Origin: Hymenobacter telluris
GTDB lineage: Bacteria > Bacteroidota > Bacteroidia > Cytophagales > Hymenobacteraceae
DNA: 64,000 nt
Reading direction: 5' to 3'
Assembly (NCBI RefSeq): GCF_017313265.1
Contig: NZ_JAFLQZ010000022.1
Span: forward strand, 1-64,000
Shown: piece after piece, positions 63,504-64,000 of the stretch
How the letters are laid out: each line of letters opens with the position of its first letter
How positions within the stretch are numbered: position 1 is the stretch's first letter
The notes under the pieces: model-generated
The model's database searches: none
Told to the model about the DNA's origin: nothing
The model's input: only the letters and a program-made list of their open reading frames with translations
Program-made: the position numbers and the translations under genes

Positions 63504-64000
63504 ATGAACGAAATCAAATGTATCGGGCGCCGTCTGGCGGCAGCCCTGCTGCTGGCCGGCCTGAATGGCTGCGCGGCCTACTTTCACCAGCCCCTACGGG
63601 AAGAGCGGGCCCGGCTCGGGGCCGAGGTCGAAGGCAACCGCCTGTTACGACAGTTACCGGAGCCGAAAGAGCGCATCGTCGTAGCCGTCTATAAGTTCCG
63701 GGATCAGACGGGGCAATACAAGCCCACGGAGAACGGCACCAGCTTTTCGACCGCCGTTACGCAGGGCGCTACTAGCATCTTGCTACGGGCCCTGGAAGAG
63801 TCGAAGTGGTTCAATGTCATTGAGCGCGAGAACCTGAGTAACCTGCTCAACGAGCGCAAGATCATTCGCTCCAGTCGCGCCGAGTACTCGCAGCTGACGG
63901 GGCAGCCCCAGCAGGTACTGCCCTCCCTGCTGTTTGCCGGCGTCATTTTGGAAGGCGGCATTGTCTCCTACGATGCCAACGTCTTGACCGGAGGCGCGGG
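63504..64000 (+). CDS. csgG: Curli secretion channel CsgG (cut by window end)
   Basis: The first 165 residues are visible. A lipoprotein-type signal (LLLAGLNGC) ends at the lipid-anchor Cys. The CsgG domain follows: VVAVYKFRDQTGQYKP, WFNVIERENLSNLL, NERKIIRSSR and ILEGGIVSYD. CsgG forms the nonameric outer-membrane pore for curli. It starts 13 bp after csgF. The gene continues beyond the window. Confidence 0.92.
   Translation, partial: MNEIKCIGRRLAAALLLAGLNGCAAYFHQPLREERARLGAEVEGNRLLRQLPEPKERIVVAVYKFRDQTGQYKPTENGTSFSTAVTQGATSILLRALEESKWFNVIERENLSNLLNERKIIRSSRAEYSQLTGQPQQVLPSLLFAGVILEGGIVSYDANVLTGGA

Overview
The window looks like part of a plasmid or chromid from a Hymenobacter-like member of the Bacteroidota (order Cytophagales). 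Supporting signs are a Rep_3-type replication initiator preceded by two arrays of a 19-bp iteron (about 41.9-43.6 kb), a Bacteroidota-type curli secretion operon (csgE-csgF-csgG, cut by the right window edge), a DUF6252-type protein and IS3-family elements. I saw no rRNA, tRNA or CRISPR array. Much of the rest is a patchwork of defence-type cassettes, broken genes and IS remnants.

Region 1 (1-20.3 kb) is a defence island. A truncated HNH gene plus MazG-like gene, an HNH endonuclease and a tyrosine recombinase lie to the left. They are followed by a four-gene same-strand cluster: a wHTH/zinc-ribbon/PD-(D/E)XK protein, an XPD/DinG-like Fe-S helicase, a pPIWI-RE (Argonaute-like) protein and a UvrD-RecB-like helicase-nuclease. 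A perfect 16-bp dyad sits in front of the first gene. A second, decayed HNH-MazG pair follows the cluster, so related HNH-MazG pairs bracket it. Next come a possible PD-(D/E)XK protein and a membrane-anchored DUF4041/GIY-YIG nuclease of the SNIPE type.

Region 2 (20.3-32.4 kb) holds an HNH gene and a two-gene helicase system. The first protein carries a cold-shock-like domain, a DEDDh exonuclease and the first RecQ core domain. The second carries the other RecQ core domain and a complete UvrD-like helicase. Two paralogous small genes, one of them frameshifted, bracket this pair.

Region 3 (32.5-40 kb) lies entirely on the minus strand: an amidohydrolase, a polytopic membrane protein, an exported barrel-like protein, a small protein, an exported caspase-fold protease, a membrane-anchored protein and a secreted protein. 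Region 4 (40-47.9 kb) contains the replication origin and rep gene, an XRE regulator with tandem operators, and decayed fragments (IS1182-like transposase, umuD, DUF6252, carboxypeptidase-regulatory domain).

Region 5 (47.9-61.4 kb) has an FRG-domain gene, a frameshifted AraC regulator, a nuclease-like gene, a DUF262 remnant, and a tightly packed operon between two IS3-family elements. The operon encodes an alpha/beta-hydrolase-like protein, a caspase, and a 1468-residue fusion with amidase_2, papain-like and alpha/beta-hydrolase domains. The base composition of the fusion gene changes sharply inside the gene. This operon is my best candidate for an undescribed system. Region 6 (61.4-64 kb) has a serine recombinase and the curli genes.
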